31,023 bases of DNA from a virus (IMGVR_UViG_3300027832_000074:1-31023), one strand, 5' to 3'; shown: positions 10,001 to 19,146, counted from the stretch's first letter. The notes: generated from the sequence alone by a model not told the origin. Program-made: numbers and translations.

Positions 10001-13000
10001 TTACATTTCTGTTGTGTAAGTACAACCAACATTATCTGTGATTGTCATTTTTATTTTGACTAAGTTTATGTCAGTTGATACGGGTACATTATTTGCAGTA
10101 CCAGTTATTAATTCTCGATTAAATGATATAGTAGCTGTTTGAGGTGTACCATTATTTACAGTGTAAGATAGATGGTATGGTGACCTCTTAGCATATCCAG
10201 CCGCTAGATGGCTAATATTGAATTTAAACATTACATTGGTACCATTAATAACTTTAGAATCTGAAATATTGTTTATATTTGTTGATAAAAGTACTGGTGG
10301 TAATTCTATGTCTGATAATCTTATTACTATTGGGTCACTACTACAAGTACCATCCGTATTATTAATCCTTATACTTATAGAAGTGTCAAATGAATCTTTA
10401 GGTATCGTTATATATAATGGTGTTGAGGAATTAACATAATCTAATGCAAGTAAAGAAGAATAGTCAGTTTCATTATCAAATAAGTGACTAACATATACTT
10501 TACCATTTATAGCGCCAGTTGGTACCATAAAAGGTATTGAATGACTTGCAGCGCTACATTGTTTATTCATCAACGATGAACTTGCGTTTGTAATAATTAA
10601 TTGTGGGTTAATTGTCGTGATTATACTAATAATTGACGTCGTTTCCCCTAAAGAATCAACAACCGTTGTTGTATATGAGCCAGATGATAAGTCATTAAAT
10701 TTAGTGAAATTACCTAACACTGTGTTTACTAAGGATTCTGGTGGTGATTGAGTCGTAACAGTATATGGTTTCTTACCACCAGTTATTGTTATAGCTATTG
10801 AACCATTTATATTATTGTGACAAACATTATTTGTTGTAACTGATGTTGCAACTATTGAGAGTGGTGCATCTAATATTAAATCGTTTATTGTTATTGTTTC
10901 ACCATTGCTATCTTTAATAACTATTTTATAACCATAGTACGGTGTTGTTGAGCCATCCGAATTAATATCCTTAGATAACCCACCTATAACCAAAGGTGTT
11001 ATATTTATTGGTGTTGGTGTTGTGTTTATTGCTGTGCCATCACTTTTAAATAATTGGTACGTCCATGTTCCAGAACCACCACCAATAGAATTAATAGTGA
11101 TTTCACCATCATTAGCGTTTTCTGATGAGGAATTTTTACTAACTGATGCTATAGCGTATAGTTTTGGTACTCCGTTAACGATTATTTCTTGTGATATTTC
11201 ACGTCCACTACTGTCAATACATGTTATTGTATATGTGCCAACCTCTAAGCCACTTAAATTAACTATTAATGAACCATTTGTCGTAGTATTACTATTATTA
11301 ACATAATTACTTGGACCACTAACAATGTATGTGAAAGGTCCTACACCAGAAGCAATTTGAAATTTTATTGAACCAGTAGATAAAACTTGAGTTGCAGCAA
11401 TTGATGATGCAATTATATTAAATTCTGGTGATATTAATGGTTTACAAATTGTGAAAAACTTTTTATTCATTTTATCAATGGCTGAAGAGCCTGGTTTTAT
11501 ACCAAAATAAAAGAAATAAGAATGTTTTGGTTGTGTAAATACGTTTTGACCACCAAAACCTCTAAAATTAGCGTAATCAGCACCATTATCTTTTAAACTA
11601 CTAAAATCATATGTTCCTTTACCTATAGTATTGAAGTTTGTTGAGAAACCATTCGATGGTAATGTAAATGTTGGTGTATTTGGCTTTTGATTTAAACCAA
11701 AAAATACATCTCTAAATAATTTACCACCACCATCATCAATATTTGTAATATCTAGAAAACCTTTAATAGGTAAAGTGGTAGTACCAACGTCTAATTGTTC
11801 ATCTAAACCTACACCGAATTCACACTGATGTCTAATGTTTAATATTTGTCTATAATTAGAACGTACACCTAAGCAGTTTATATCAAATATAACACCAAGT
11901 TCAGAATTAACACCGATATCTACCATACCAGCAACTATTTTTTTACTAATATTATCATCTTCTAATTCAGCCATTATTGGTGGAAGATTATAAGTCGTTG
12001 CTATCAATTTTTCTTGTAATTTAGGAATACCTTGCCAGTCACAATTTAATACTGAACCTAAACTAATTATTTCAGTTGCAAATAATTTATAATTTGCAAC
12101 ATGTGTCGATGCGGCATAGTAGAACTCTTCACTTATTTTTTTACCCTTAAAGAAGGTTTCAACTTTTTTAATTAAACCCTCTTTAATAGGACCGCTATCA
12201 TATGTTAATTTTTGAGAATTTCTATCACCATCATATCCAGTATCTAGTAAAAAATTATTCTTATTACATGAATTATCACCACCCTTCTTACCATCACCAT
12301 CTACACCAGTATATGTGGGGTCTCCCTTGAAGTCAGTACAATCATATTCACAGAATTTTTCTTTACCTCTTTTTCTTTTCTTATACTTAAGTAAGTAGCT
12401 ATATAAGGAACCATTAATCCAGTCGTTATAAAAATCTAAACTATATATGTTAAGTGAGTCGGCTAATGATGCTGCTATACAGTCAGATAGACCGCTATTT
12501 ACTGCAGTATGTCCATCTTCATCACCTGGGTAATGAATACAATCAGTACATCCAATGTTCTCATATGCTGTTTCTAAACCTTTAGTACCTTTTGCACAAC
12601 CTGGTGCAAAATGTTGATTGCTATCACTTGGACATTCGATATAAATACAAGGTATGTATTTTAATATATCTTTAAAGTCGTCACAGGCTTTATTTGGGTC
12701 ACTTTGTCTAGGTATAGAGAAATCTGGACACTGCTTTAAATTTGTGAATTTTTCGACTACCCCACCAATACGGTAAATAAGTTTAGAGATAACCTCAAGA
12801 ACTTTGTTTAATATTCGCATAACAACGTTAAGTAGTGGGATTAAAAGAAGATTTAACATTGTTACTATAAGACCAATAATTCTCATTAATAAGCATATAA
12901 TAAAAAACATAGGATTAGAATCGGTAGATATTTTGTTGTATGGAAATGGTGTTTTATCGCCAACACAATCATCAACATTTTTAATGCCAGTAAATGCTCT

Positions 13001-14275
13001 TCTATTTTTATTATTACCTTGATATCTTGGGATAAAACTTGATACCGAATAAATCTTGTTCCAATATAAAGACCTTAAACTCACTTTTTTAGTTTTAGGT
13101 CCAAATTCATAATCAATTTCACTACTATTATTAGGGTTGTGAGGAACTAAAAACTTAGCTCTAGTCCTTAATCTACCTTCACCACCAGTTTCGAACATTC
13201 CAACTTTAAATCTAACATTTGCTTTGGTTGGAATACCCATGTTTGGATTATCTGAAGGAATTAAATCACCAAACTCATTTGTAACTACATAATCTAAATT
13301 CATTGGTATTTGATATGACCAATTTCCATTATCATCAATCACGTTACCATCTTCAATATCAAAATCTTCAATATTACCATCAATAGTCTCTCTAATCATA
13401 TTAATGGTGCCCTGAGAAGAAACTTGCTCACATAGCTCACCCATTTTCTTTCTAGGTCTACATTGTTTATTGACACTATTCTTTTCAGAATCACCAAAAA
13501 TACTACCAATAAAAATAGCTGAAGGTGTTATATTATAATTTAAGTTTACGTCTAATCTATTAATACCAATCTCACATGTTTCAGAATCACCCCAAAAAGG
13601 TTGCACATTCACTCCTATATTTGCCGATTTTACTTGAACAAGAGAATCTAAATTAGTGCCACCCTTAAATTTTGTAGGAGATTCAAATATTTTTTCTGGT
13701 GTACCTTGTGAAATCATATCGTAAGGTCTTTGTGATGCTATACCTATGTCAGATATGTCAACATCTACATGTACAATATAATTGCCTAGTGGTACACCGA
13801 ATAACATAAAATCTCCAGCATAATTTGTTGTTGTTGTAAATTTATAATACTTACAATAAATTTCATCAATTTCTGGATTATCTAATATTTCCCTTTTAGT
13901 CGGAAACGTACCTATTGGTGTAAAGCATTCGTTGTCAGTCTCGTTTGTTTTTGATAATAGATTATACCTAACACCTTCATCATTTGAATCAGAAATAATT
14001 TCATAAGGATAAAGACCTTTTATATTAGAATCTTCTTTATCAATATCTTCTATTGGTATAAAGATACTGACCTTAGAATTTGGAACGCCAAATCCAGAGT
14101 TAATATTAACTCTACCTACCACAACACCATAATCTGAACAAAAGTTTCTATAAGCTTCTTCTTGAGTTATCTTCATAGATAGTGTCTCAATAAAGTCAAA
14201 TTCTTGCTCTACTTTAATTTTAAGGTATTTATCAGCACCATCTGGTGTTGTTCTTATTCTAATTGTTTCTGACAT
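10001..14275 (-). CDS. Large tail protein with regulatory-like beta domain, hydrophobic segment and SprB-like repeats
   Basis: A 1424-aa protein, the largest in the window, in the baseplate operon. Residues about 45-190 look like a carboxypeptidase-regulatory-type beta sandwich (VVGRVNINSGFGVPNSKVSI, later YAGDFMLFGVPLGNYIVHVD). Residues about 455-512 form a very hydrophobic stretch (IICLLMRIIGLIVTMLNLLL and beyond), unusual for a virion protein. This is followed by a cysteine-rich part with CIYIECPSD, GCTDCIHYPGDEDGH and CEYDCTD. From about residue 945 come at least three repeats resembling SprB repeats of Bacteroidota surface adhesins, for example NINGSIAITITGGKKPYTVT leading to LSSGSYTTTVVDSLGE. 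Such repeats make strings of immunoglobulin-like beta domains. It begins 7 bp after the 111-aa membrane protein and ends in tandem TAA TAG stops. A receptor-binding or tail-fibre role is likely but inferred. Confidence 0.82.
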   Translation of the reverse strand: MSETIRIRTTPDGADKYLKIKVEQEFDFIETLSMKITQEEAYRNFCSDYGVVVGRVNINSGFGVPNSKVSIFIPIEDIDKEDSNIKGLYPYEIISDSNDEGVRYNLLSKTNETDNECFTPIGTFPTKREILDNPEIDEIYCKYYKFTTTTNYAGDFMLFGVPLGNYIVHVDVDISDIGIASQRPYDMISQGTPEKIFESPTKFKGGTNLDSLVQVKSANIGVNVQPFWGDSETCEIGINRLDVNLNYNITPSAIFIGSIFGDSEKNSVNKQCRPRKKMGELCEQVSSQGTINMIRETIDGNIEDFDIEDGNVIDDNGNWSYQIPMNLDYVVTNEFGDLIPSDNPNMGIPTKANVRFKVGMFETGGEGRLRTRAKFLVPHNPNNSSEIDYEFGPKTKKVSLRSLYWNKIYSVSSFIPRYQGNNKNRRAFTGIKNVDDCVGDKTPFPYNKISTDSNPMFFIICLLMRIIGLIVTMLNLLLIPLLNVVMRILNKVLEVISKLIYRIGGVVEKFTNLKQCPDFSIPRQSDPNKACDDFKDILKYIPCIYIECPSDSNQHFAPGCAKGTKGLETAYENIGCTDCIHYPGDEDGHTAVNSGLSDCIAASLADSLNIYSLDFYNDWINGSLYSYLLKYKKRKRGKEKFCEYDCTDFKGDPTYTGVDGDGKKGGDNSCNKNNFLLDTGYDGDRNSQKLTYDSGPIKEGLIKKVETFFKGKKISEEFYYAASTHVANYKLFATEIISLGSVLNCDWQGIPKLQEKLIATTYNLPPIMAELEDDNISKKIVAGMVDIGVNSELGVIFDINCLGVRSNYRQILNIRHQCEFGVGLDEQLDVGTTTLPIKGFLDITNIDDGGGKLFRDVFFGLNQKPNTPTFTLPSNGFSTNFNTIGKGTYDFSSLKDNGADYANFRGFGGQNVFTQPKHSYFFYFGIKPGSSAIDKMNKKFFTICKPLISPEFNIIASSIAATQVLSTGSIKFQIASGVGPFTYIVSGPSNYVNNSNTTTNGSLIVNLSGLEVGTYTITCIDSSGREISQEIIVNGVPKLYAIASVSKNSSSENANDGEITINSIGGGSGTWTYQLFKSDGTAINTTPTPINITPLVIGGLSKDINSDGSTTPYYGYKIVIKDSNGETITINDLILDAPLSIVATSVTTNNVCHNNINGSIAITITGGKKPYTVTTQSPPESLVNTVLGNFTKFNDLSSGSYTTTVVDSLGETTSIISIITTINPQLIITNASSSLMNKQCSAASHSIPFMVPTGAINGKVYVSHLFDNETDYSSLLALDYVNSSTPLYITIPKDSFDTSISIRINNTDGTCSSDPIVIRLSDIELPPVLLSTNINNISDSKVINGTNVMFKFNISHLAAGYAKRSPYHLSYTVNNGTPQTATISFNRELITGTANNVPVSTDINLVKIKMTITDNVGCTYTTEM

Positions 14276-14282
14276 ATATTAT

Positions 14283-14618
14283 TTAATCTTTTTCTATTCT
14301 TATAGTGTCAACCTCCATCATTAATATTTCATCATCATCATCGTCATCATCATCGTCATCATCGTCATCATCATTGTCCTTATCATCAATTTTTAAATAC
14401 TTCTTAATTACTTCCTTTAAGTCAAAGTTTTGATTTAATACTAACATTTTAAAAATAAACCAAATAATAATAAGTACAATGACTGGTACTGTAATTAATG
14501 ACAATAAAAATCCAGACACCCTAACTGTATATTCAATTATTTTAGATATTGAGAATTTATAAGATTTAACATTTTCATCGTTTCCTAAAACACTTTCTTT
14601 TTTACAATTACAACCCAT
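14283..14618 (-). CDS. Small membrane protein with poly-aspartate tract (111 aa)
   Basis: A 111-aa protein starting MGCNCKKESV, with a hydrophobic helix at about residues 35-60 (GFLLSLITVPVIVLIIIWFI) and then a run of 14 consecutive aspartates at residues 83-96 after a KIDDKDN lead-in, ending EILMMEVDTIRIEKD. The likely topology is a short Cys-containing N-terminus, one membrane span and a highly acidic tail. I recognise no family. It is placed between the gp6-like wedge gene and the 1424-aa tail gene, spaced 7 bp from the latter, so it is co-expressed with virion proteins. The acidic run could bind divalent cations or basic partners. It might be a virion component, a membrane-assembly factor or an accessory protein; the sequence does not decide. 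The codons in the run are mixed GAT and GAC, so the acidity seems selected rather than only repeat slippage. Confidence 0.7.
   Translation of the reverse strand: MGCNCKKESVLGNDENVKSYKFSISKIIEYTVRVSGFLLSLITVPVIVLIIIWFIFKMLVLNQNFDLKEVIKKYLKIDDKDNDDDDDDDDDDDDDDEILMMEVDTIRIEKD
14331..14372 (-). repeat. Trinucleotide (GAT/GAC) tract encoding 14 Asp
   Basis: Fourteen consecutive GAT or GAC codons (ATC/GTC on the plus strand). The pattern is four GAT, GAC, three GAT, GAC, two GAT, GAC, two GAT. The interruptions by GAC reduce pure repeat slippage, but length variation between relatives is likely. It lies in frame in the 111-aa membrane protein gene. Confidence 0.95.
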
Positions 14619-14643
14619 ATTTTTTTTATTTAATTATAGTCAT

Positions 14644-14651
14644 TATTTATA
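14644..14651 (-). promoter_or_regulatory. TATAAATA box, possible T4-type late promoter
   Basis: On the minus strand this 8-mer is TATAAATA, identical to the T4 late-promoter core. It sits in the short gap between the gp6-like gene and the 111-aa gene, with its 3' end 25 bases before the ATG at 14618. A near match, TATAAAAA, lies at 16902-16909 before the gp25-like gene. The same 8-mer also occurs inside coding sequence in this AT-rich genome, and no gp55-like sigma factor gene is visible in the window, so this is only a candidate. Confidence 0.25.
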
Positions 14652-14663
14652 ACTAAATAAAGG

Positions 14664-16475
14664 TTATTTAACTCTAACTAGAATATCTTTATTTGGTAAC
14701 TTAATTTCAAACATAGATGTGGCTTCACCAAATAATGTATTATCATCACTTAGGTCTATCATTCTAGTTTCAGTATCGAAGTATACTTGTGAAATCTCAT
14801 TCATACTGTAAAGGCCGTTACCAACTTTGTTATAAACTCTTAAGTCAATCAAGTTAAGTACACCACCTACGTTATTTATAATTTCAATCAAAGGGGAAAT
14901 ATAAATATTATCACCCATATCAAATTTATTTATATCAAAGAATTTTGTAACTTCTTGAATAACTTGTGCTTGGATTTGAGATTGCGCAACTTTCTTGTCT
15001 ACCATCAAATCTATTTCTAAAGATAAATTTATAATTTTTCCATCAGAAATTTGAACATAATCATTTAACATTCTATAATCAGCTAAATAATTACTTATAT
15101 TTTGTTTAAGTGTACTTGTTAATTGATTGCTTAATTTACCATTAGGGTCTAGACTTAAGATAAACACCTTAACTTTATTTTGTTCTTCAAATACACCATT
15201 TCTAAATGGAGAACCAAATTTACCTGGCATTTGAGCTATTTTTGTTTGATAATCTTTAATTGTTACTGCTCTATTTTGAGCAGAAAAATTATACCTTACC
15301 ATATTTCTAATTTCCTCAATACTAGGACTATTTTTACCACCAATAGCTGGAAATAAATTATTAACTTTTAACGAACGCTTAACACTTTGATTAATTATAT
15401 CTTCTCTACCATTAACATCCATATTTAAAATACCAACACTATTTATTGTGTTTGGTCCTAGATTTGTATCAGCACCACCACCAACTCTATATTTAATAAA
15501 CATAGTCGTATTCGCTTTAGGTGTTGTACCTAAAGACATATTATTTATGAAATTGTTAATCTGATTAATCAATAATGGATTTGTATCAAAATCTGAAAGG
15601 TTACTAGTATCTTGCGTTCCAGAACCAAATATAACTTTTGTAAATCCTAAATCTGTATATTCAGTAATAAATTTTTTGGATGTTTTAATCCATTTACCTG
15701 CCCTAATACTAGCGTTGTCTAATGTTGCTGAATTATCCTCAATAAAAATTTTATCTTCAGCTAGAGCATCCATTTCAAACCATTTATTATTTAAATTCAA
15801 AAATTTATCATAAGTGGGTGTCGTTTCGAAACTTGTACCATCTAGCGTTATAACAGAATCAACCGATATAATATTATCGTCTGGTAAGACTATTTCAAAA
15901 AATGGTTTAATATCAGATATTGTTATTACTCTCTTGAACACTTTTGTTAAACCATTTGTAACCATTTCCCTTTTGATAATAGTATAATTAATTAAATTAC
16001 CGTTAGAATTAAAATTAGGTATAATTACTCTATTTGGAACCCCCCCCATGTTGAATGGATTTGCAAAATCAATATCTTCAATAAGTTCAAATACTTTACC
16101 AGCACCACTTACTTGTGAACCACTTCTAATTTTTGGTGCGTATGAAATATCAAATGTACTACCAAATACTGGAAGTGTTACTGAAAAATCAACGATTGTG
16201 GCTGATGCTCTTTTTCCTGGTATTTTTAAACCAAATGTTCTAGCCATAGATAATATCGATTTACGCTCTTGCGCATAATCAATTTGTGTTTCTTGAAACA
16301 TTCTATCGGTATTGAATGATAACATGTCACCTACCGCAGCATTTAATTCTAGAAGCATCATACCTACTGATGCATCATTATAATCATTGAATATGTCTGG
16401 ATAGTATTGTCTAACTAAATCAACAAGGTTTGTTCTTATATCTGCGTAATTTCTAGATGTATAATTTATTGACAT
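14664..16475 (-). CDS. Baseplate wedge protein, T4 gp6 / baseplate J family
   Basis: A 603-aa protein homologous to the core wedge protein of contractile-tail baseplates (T4 gp6, P2 gpJ, type VI secretion TssF-like fold). In T4, gp6 dimerises and, with gp25 and gp53, links wedges around the hub. Evidence: the N-terminal part NYTSRNYADIRTNLVDLVRQ with SVGMMLLELNAAVGDMLSFN and the DRMFQETQIDYAQERKSI helix is the typical start of baseplate J-like proteins. Later, RNMVRYNFSAQNRAVTIKDY followed by an RPxG-like 'FGSPFRNGV' region matches the conserved middle. T4 gp6 is about 660 residues, so the length fits. The gene follows the gp25-like gene by 4 bp, the same gp25-gp6 adjacency as in T4, and is followed by a 45-bp gap. 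The start at 16475 has no strong ribosome site. I am confident in the family. Confidence 0.92.
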   Translation of the reverse strand: MSINYTSRNYADIRTNLVDLVRQYYPDIFNDYNDASVGMMLLELNAAVGDMLSFNTDRMFQETQIDYAQERKSILSMARTFGLKIPGKRASATIVDFSVTLPVFGSTFDISYAPKIRSGSQVSGAGKVFELIEDIDFANPFNMGGVPNRVIIPNFNSNGNLINYTIIKREMVTNGLTKVFKRVITISDIKPFFEIVLPDDNIISVDSVITLDGTSFETTPTYDKFLNLNNKWFEMDALAEDKIFIEDNSATLDNASIRAGKWIKTSKKFITEYTDLGFTKVIFGSGTQDTSNLSDFDTNPLLINQINNFINNMSLGTTPKANTTMFIKYRVGGGADTNLGPNTINSVGILNMDVNGREDIINQSVKRSLKVNNLFPAIGGKNSPSIEEIRNMVRYNFSAQNRAVTIKDYQTKIAQMPGKFGSPFRNGVFEEQNKVKVFILSLDPNGKLSNQLTSTLKQNISNYLADYRMLNDYVQISDGKIINLSLEIDLMVDKKVAQSQIQAQVIQEVTKFFDINKFDMGDNIYISPLIEIINNVGGVLNLIDLRVYNKVGNGLYSMNEISQVYFDTETRMIDLSDDNTLFGEATSMFEIKLPNKDILVRVK

Positions 16476-16479
16476 AATT

Positions 16480-16866
16480 TTATAGTTTAACCACTAATGT
16501 GTCTGATGTTGAAAAAACATCATCTGTTATTGTGTAAGTAATAGATAATACAGCAGCATATTCGCTTTCTTCTGAATCATAAATATTAATATCGTTTAAT
16601 TGTAATTTTGGGAAAAATCTCTTTACCACACCTCTTATTTCATCTTTAACACTCTCTAGTGTTATTTCATTATTTGGTTCAAAAATAAATCTTAATAAAT
16701 CTGTACCGAAATCTGGGTTGTATAGTCTTTGACCTCTCCTAGTTAATATTAAATGTAATAAATCAGCTTTTACTGCTTGATTATTATCACTATTTAAATT
16801 TAAGAAAAATCCATCCTTACTATCTTTGAATGGATAATCGATATTTATAAATTTGCCGTTGGCCAT
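16480..16866 (-). CDS. Baseplate wedge protein, T4 gp25-like (gpW/gp25 family)
   Basis: A 128-aa protein of the gpW/gp25 family, a lysozyme-fold-like small subunit that nucleates sheath polymerisation at the baseplate and joins the gp6 core bundle. The diagnostic stretch is ADLLHLILTRRGQRLYNPDF followed by GTDLLRFIFEPNNEITLESV: the 'lLlTrpGeR...PdFGtdL...iFEP' signature. Length equals that of T4 gp25 (about 130 aa). It is the first gene after the terminator behind the reductase genes and is followed 4 bp later by the gp6-like gene. The leader (16867-16925) is almost entirely A and T with no recognisable host promoter; a TATAAAAA box lies about 35 bp before the ATG. Confidence 0.94.
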   Translation of the reverse strand: MANGKFINIDYPFKDSKDGFFLNLNSDNNQAVKADLLHLILTRRGQRLYNPDFGTDLLRFIFEPNNEITLESVKDEIRGVVKRFFPKLQLNDINIYDSEESEYAAVLSITYTITDDVFSTSDTLVVKL

Positions 16867-16925
16867 AATTTTCTTTATTATATAAATATAGTAATAAATT
16901 ATTTTTATAAGTAAATATGTTAAAT

Positions 16926-16952
16926 AAAAAAAAGGGGTCGTTAAACCCCTTT
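16926..16952 (-). terminator. Intrinsic terminator after nrdA
   Basis: On the minus strand a perfect 8-bp stem (AAAGGGGT pairing with ACCCCTTT, plus-strand arms 16931-16938 and 16945-16952) with a 6-base loop is followed directly by a run of T. It begins about 19 bp past the reductase alpha stop. It separates the replication/nucleotide block from the baseplate block, implying a separate promoter for gp25 onward. Confidence 0.88.
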
Positions 16953-16971
16953 ATTGTAGTATTTTATATTT

Positions 16972-19128
16972 TTAAGCTGAACAGCCAAAACAATCAAATG
17001 GTGAATCTTTTGGTTTATCAACCTCTTCAATCACAGAATTACTAGCTAGTTTAGTGTTAGTTTCTAATTTAGATTTAGTTCTAGTATAATAAACACCAGT
17101 TTTTAAACCACCTTTCCAAGCGTACATTAATGCTGATGCTATTTTACCATATTTAGCGTCTGAATGATAAATATTTAAAGATTGTGATTGGTCAACGTAT
17201 TTATTTCTAATTATTGCTAAATCTAACAATACTCTTTGTGGTATTTCCCAAACATCTTTATAACGAAATCTAATATCTGAAGGAATTTCGGTAATTGTTT
17301 GAATACTACCTTTATTTTTCTTAACCTTTTCAATTAATTTTGCATCCCAAAGTCCATTTTCAATTAATTCATCAACCATATATTTATTAACTACTAAGAA
17401 CTCACCTTGTCCAACACGTCTAGTAAATAAATTAGATGTAACTGGTTCAAATGATTCAAATACACCTAATAGTATAGCTGAAGATGCTGTTGGCATAAAC
17501 CCTAAGAATAAACTATTTAGTAAAGGAATTGGTTCTCCTTCTGGTAATGGTGACCAACCCTCAATATAAGTTTCACCTTTTGAGTATGGACTACCTTCCC
17601 ATGATGGATAATTCTCACCTTTTTCAATTGCTAATCTCATTGATTCCTCAATAGCAGATTTATACATTGTTTCAGTAATATCTTTATTCCATTGTTTAGC
17701 TTCTTCTGATTCGTATGATATTTTCTTTTTAGCGAAGAAATCAGCCATACCAGCAACGCCAATAGCTAAGGCTCTTTGGTCCATTCCAGCAGTTTTACTC
17801 CAATCGTCAGACCATTTATTTTTATCAATAACTTTATTTAATGATTTAACTAAAATTTTAGTTGTTTTAGCAATTGATTCTAAGTTAGTATGTTCAGATA
17901 AATTAACTGATGCTAAAGTACATTGTGGTGTGTATTTAGGTTTTGATGCTTGAAAAATTTCTATACATAAATTAGATTGTTTAATAATACCTATGTTTTT
18001 TTGCATATTACGCTTATTAGCGTTATCTTTGAACATTACATATGGTTTACCACTCTCTACTTGAGACTTGATAATTGAATCGAATATATCTTTTGGACTA
18101 ACAGCTTTGCCGATACCTAAATCAACAGCTTTATTGTATTCAGCAACAAACTCTTCACCATGTAAATCATAAAATGGTTTTAATCCATTTTTTTTAATAT
18201 CATTTGGACAGAAAGTATACCATGGTTCATCAGCTTTTAATTTATCCATGAATAAATCATTTATAATTACGGACGTAAATAAATCTCTAGTTCTTAATTG
18301 TTCGTCACCAATTGGTAATGTTAAATGTAAGAAATCAAATATATCTTTATGCCAAACCGATAAGTACAAAGCACAACTACCAGAACGAGAACCTTGTTTG
18401 TAAAATCTCATCTTAGATTGGACCATATCAGCTAACCTTACAACACCACCAGCATTTCCTTTAAACGATTCTACTATACTATCCTTACTTCTAAGAGGGT
18501 CTATTAGTAATCCGATACCAGAACCTTCTTTAGATGCTGAAGATATCTTAGTAAGAGTATTTTCGATACCCTCAAATGAATCATCTTCTAAGTGTGTAAG
18601 GTTACAAGAAATCATTCCATTTCTTTCTGGAACACCAGCATTTGTATATGTTGGTGTAGCGAAATTACCTTTCTTTAATGAAAGTTCATTTAATAATTCT
18701 AAGCGGTCAGCTTCATTGTCATCATGTAAAAAATTAGAAACACGATTATACATACATGAAGGTAATTCGGTTGGTGATTTAGCACTATCTTTTAACGAAT
18801 ATTTAGTTAAAAAAGTTGTAGCCGCAAAAAAATCATATGTTAAATCAACTGGTTGTAATTCTTTACCAATTAATTTTGATTGTCTTGATAATAATATTCT
18901 ACCACCCAATAATGAATAGTGTGAATGTTGAATAATCTTATCGGCAGATTTAAACGCAATAATCTCATCAATTTCAGTTGTTGTTATATTATCATTAATC
19001 AAGGGAATAACTTCTTGAAATAAGATATCACAATCAACATTTAAACCTTTGGCTTGGGTTTTAATCCTATTTAATATTTTATTAGGTGTAAATGCTTGCG
19101 TTGATTTGTCTCTTTTTTGTATTCTCAT
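16972..19128 (-). CDS. nrdA: Class Ia ribonucleotide reductase, alpha (large) subunit
   Basis: Reduces ribonucleoside diphosphates to deoxy forms for phage DNA synthesis, in complex with the beta subunit encoded just upstream. The 718-aa protein starts with an ATP-cone (RIQKRDKSTQAFTPNKILNRI region), the allosteric site. Catalytic residues are visible: redox Cys175 in GMISCNLTHL; Asn386, thiyl-radical Cys388 and Glu390 in SNLCIEIFQ; partner Cys403 in PQCTLASVNL; a tyrosine pair in TGVYYTRTK for radical transfer; and a C-terminal Cys713-x-x-Cys716 (FDCFGCSA) that is re-reduced by thioredoxin or glutaredoxin. Nothing essential is missing. It follows nrdB by 18 bp and is closed by the strong terminator at 16926-16952. 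No thioredoxin or glutaredoxin gene is seen here, so reduction may depend on another locus or the host. Confidence 0.97.
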   Translation of the reverse strand: MRIQKRDKSTQAFTPNKILNRIKTQAKGLNVDCDILFQEVIPLINDNITTTEIDEIIAFKSADKIIQHSHYSLLGGRILLSRQSKLIGKELQPVDLTYDFFAATTFLTKYSLKDSAKSPTELPSCMYNRVSNFLHDDNEADRLELLNELSLKKGNFATPTYTNAGVPERNGMISCNLTHLEDDSFEGIENTLTKISSASKEGSGIGLLIDPLRSKDSIVESFKGNAGGVVRLADMVQSKMRFYKQGSRSGSCALYLSVWHKDIFDFLHLTLPIGDEQLRTRDLFTSVIINDLFMDKLKADEPWYTFCPNDIKKNGLKPFYDLHGEEFVAEYNKAVDLGIGKAVSPKDIFDSIIKSQVESGKPYVMFKDNANKRNMQKNIGIIKQSNLCIEIFQASKPKYTPQCTLASVNLSEHTNLESIAKTTKILVKSLNKVIDKNKWSDDWSKTAGMDQRALAIGVAGMADFFAKKKISYESEEAKQWNKDITETMYKSAIEESMRLAIEKGENYPSWEGSPYSKGETYIEGWSPLPEGEPIPLLNSLFLGFMPTASSAILLGVFESFEPVTSNLFTRRVGQGEFLVVNKYMVDELIENGLWDAKLIEKVKKNKGSIQTITEIPSDIRFRYKDVWEIPQRVLLDLAIIRNKYVDQSQSLNIYHSDAKYGKIASALMYAWKGGLKTGVYYTRTKSKLETNTKLASNSVIEEVDKPKDSPFDCFGCSA

Positions 19129-19146
19129 AATGTTTTATATTTTTAA

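Noticed and set aside
9996-10025. Upstream ATG adding ten residues to the 592-aa protein
   Set aside because: It lies inside the previous gene, while the ATG at 9995 follows that gene's tandem stops by 5 bp and gives an N-terminus resembling its neighbour.
14331-14372. Poly-Asp tract as a possible sequencing or assembly artefact
   Set aside because: The frame is kept on both sides and codons are a mix of GAT and GAC, so a real coding tract is more likely.
16881-16890. The 10-mer TATAAATATA (plus strand) shared by the leaders of the gp25-like gene and the 60-aa gene (27566-27575)
   Set aside because: Both leaders are almost pure A/T, so a shared A/T 10-mer is not surprising and its orientation does not fit a known promoter for these genes.
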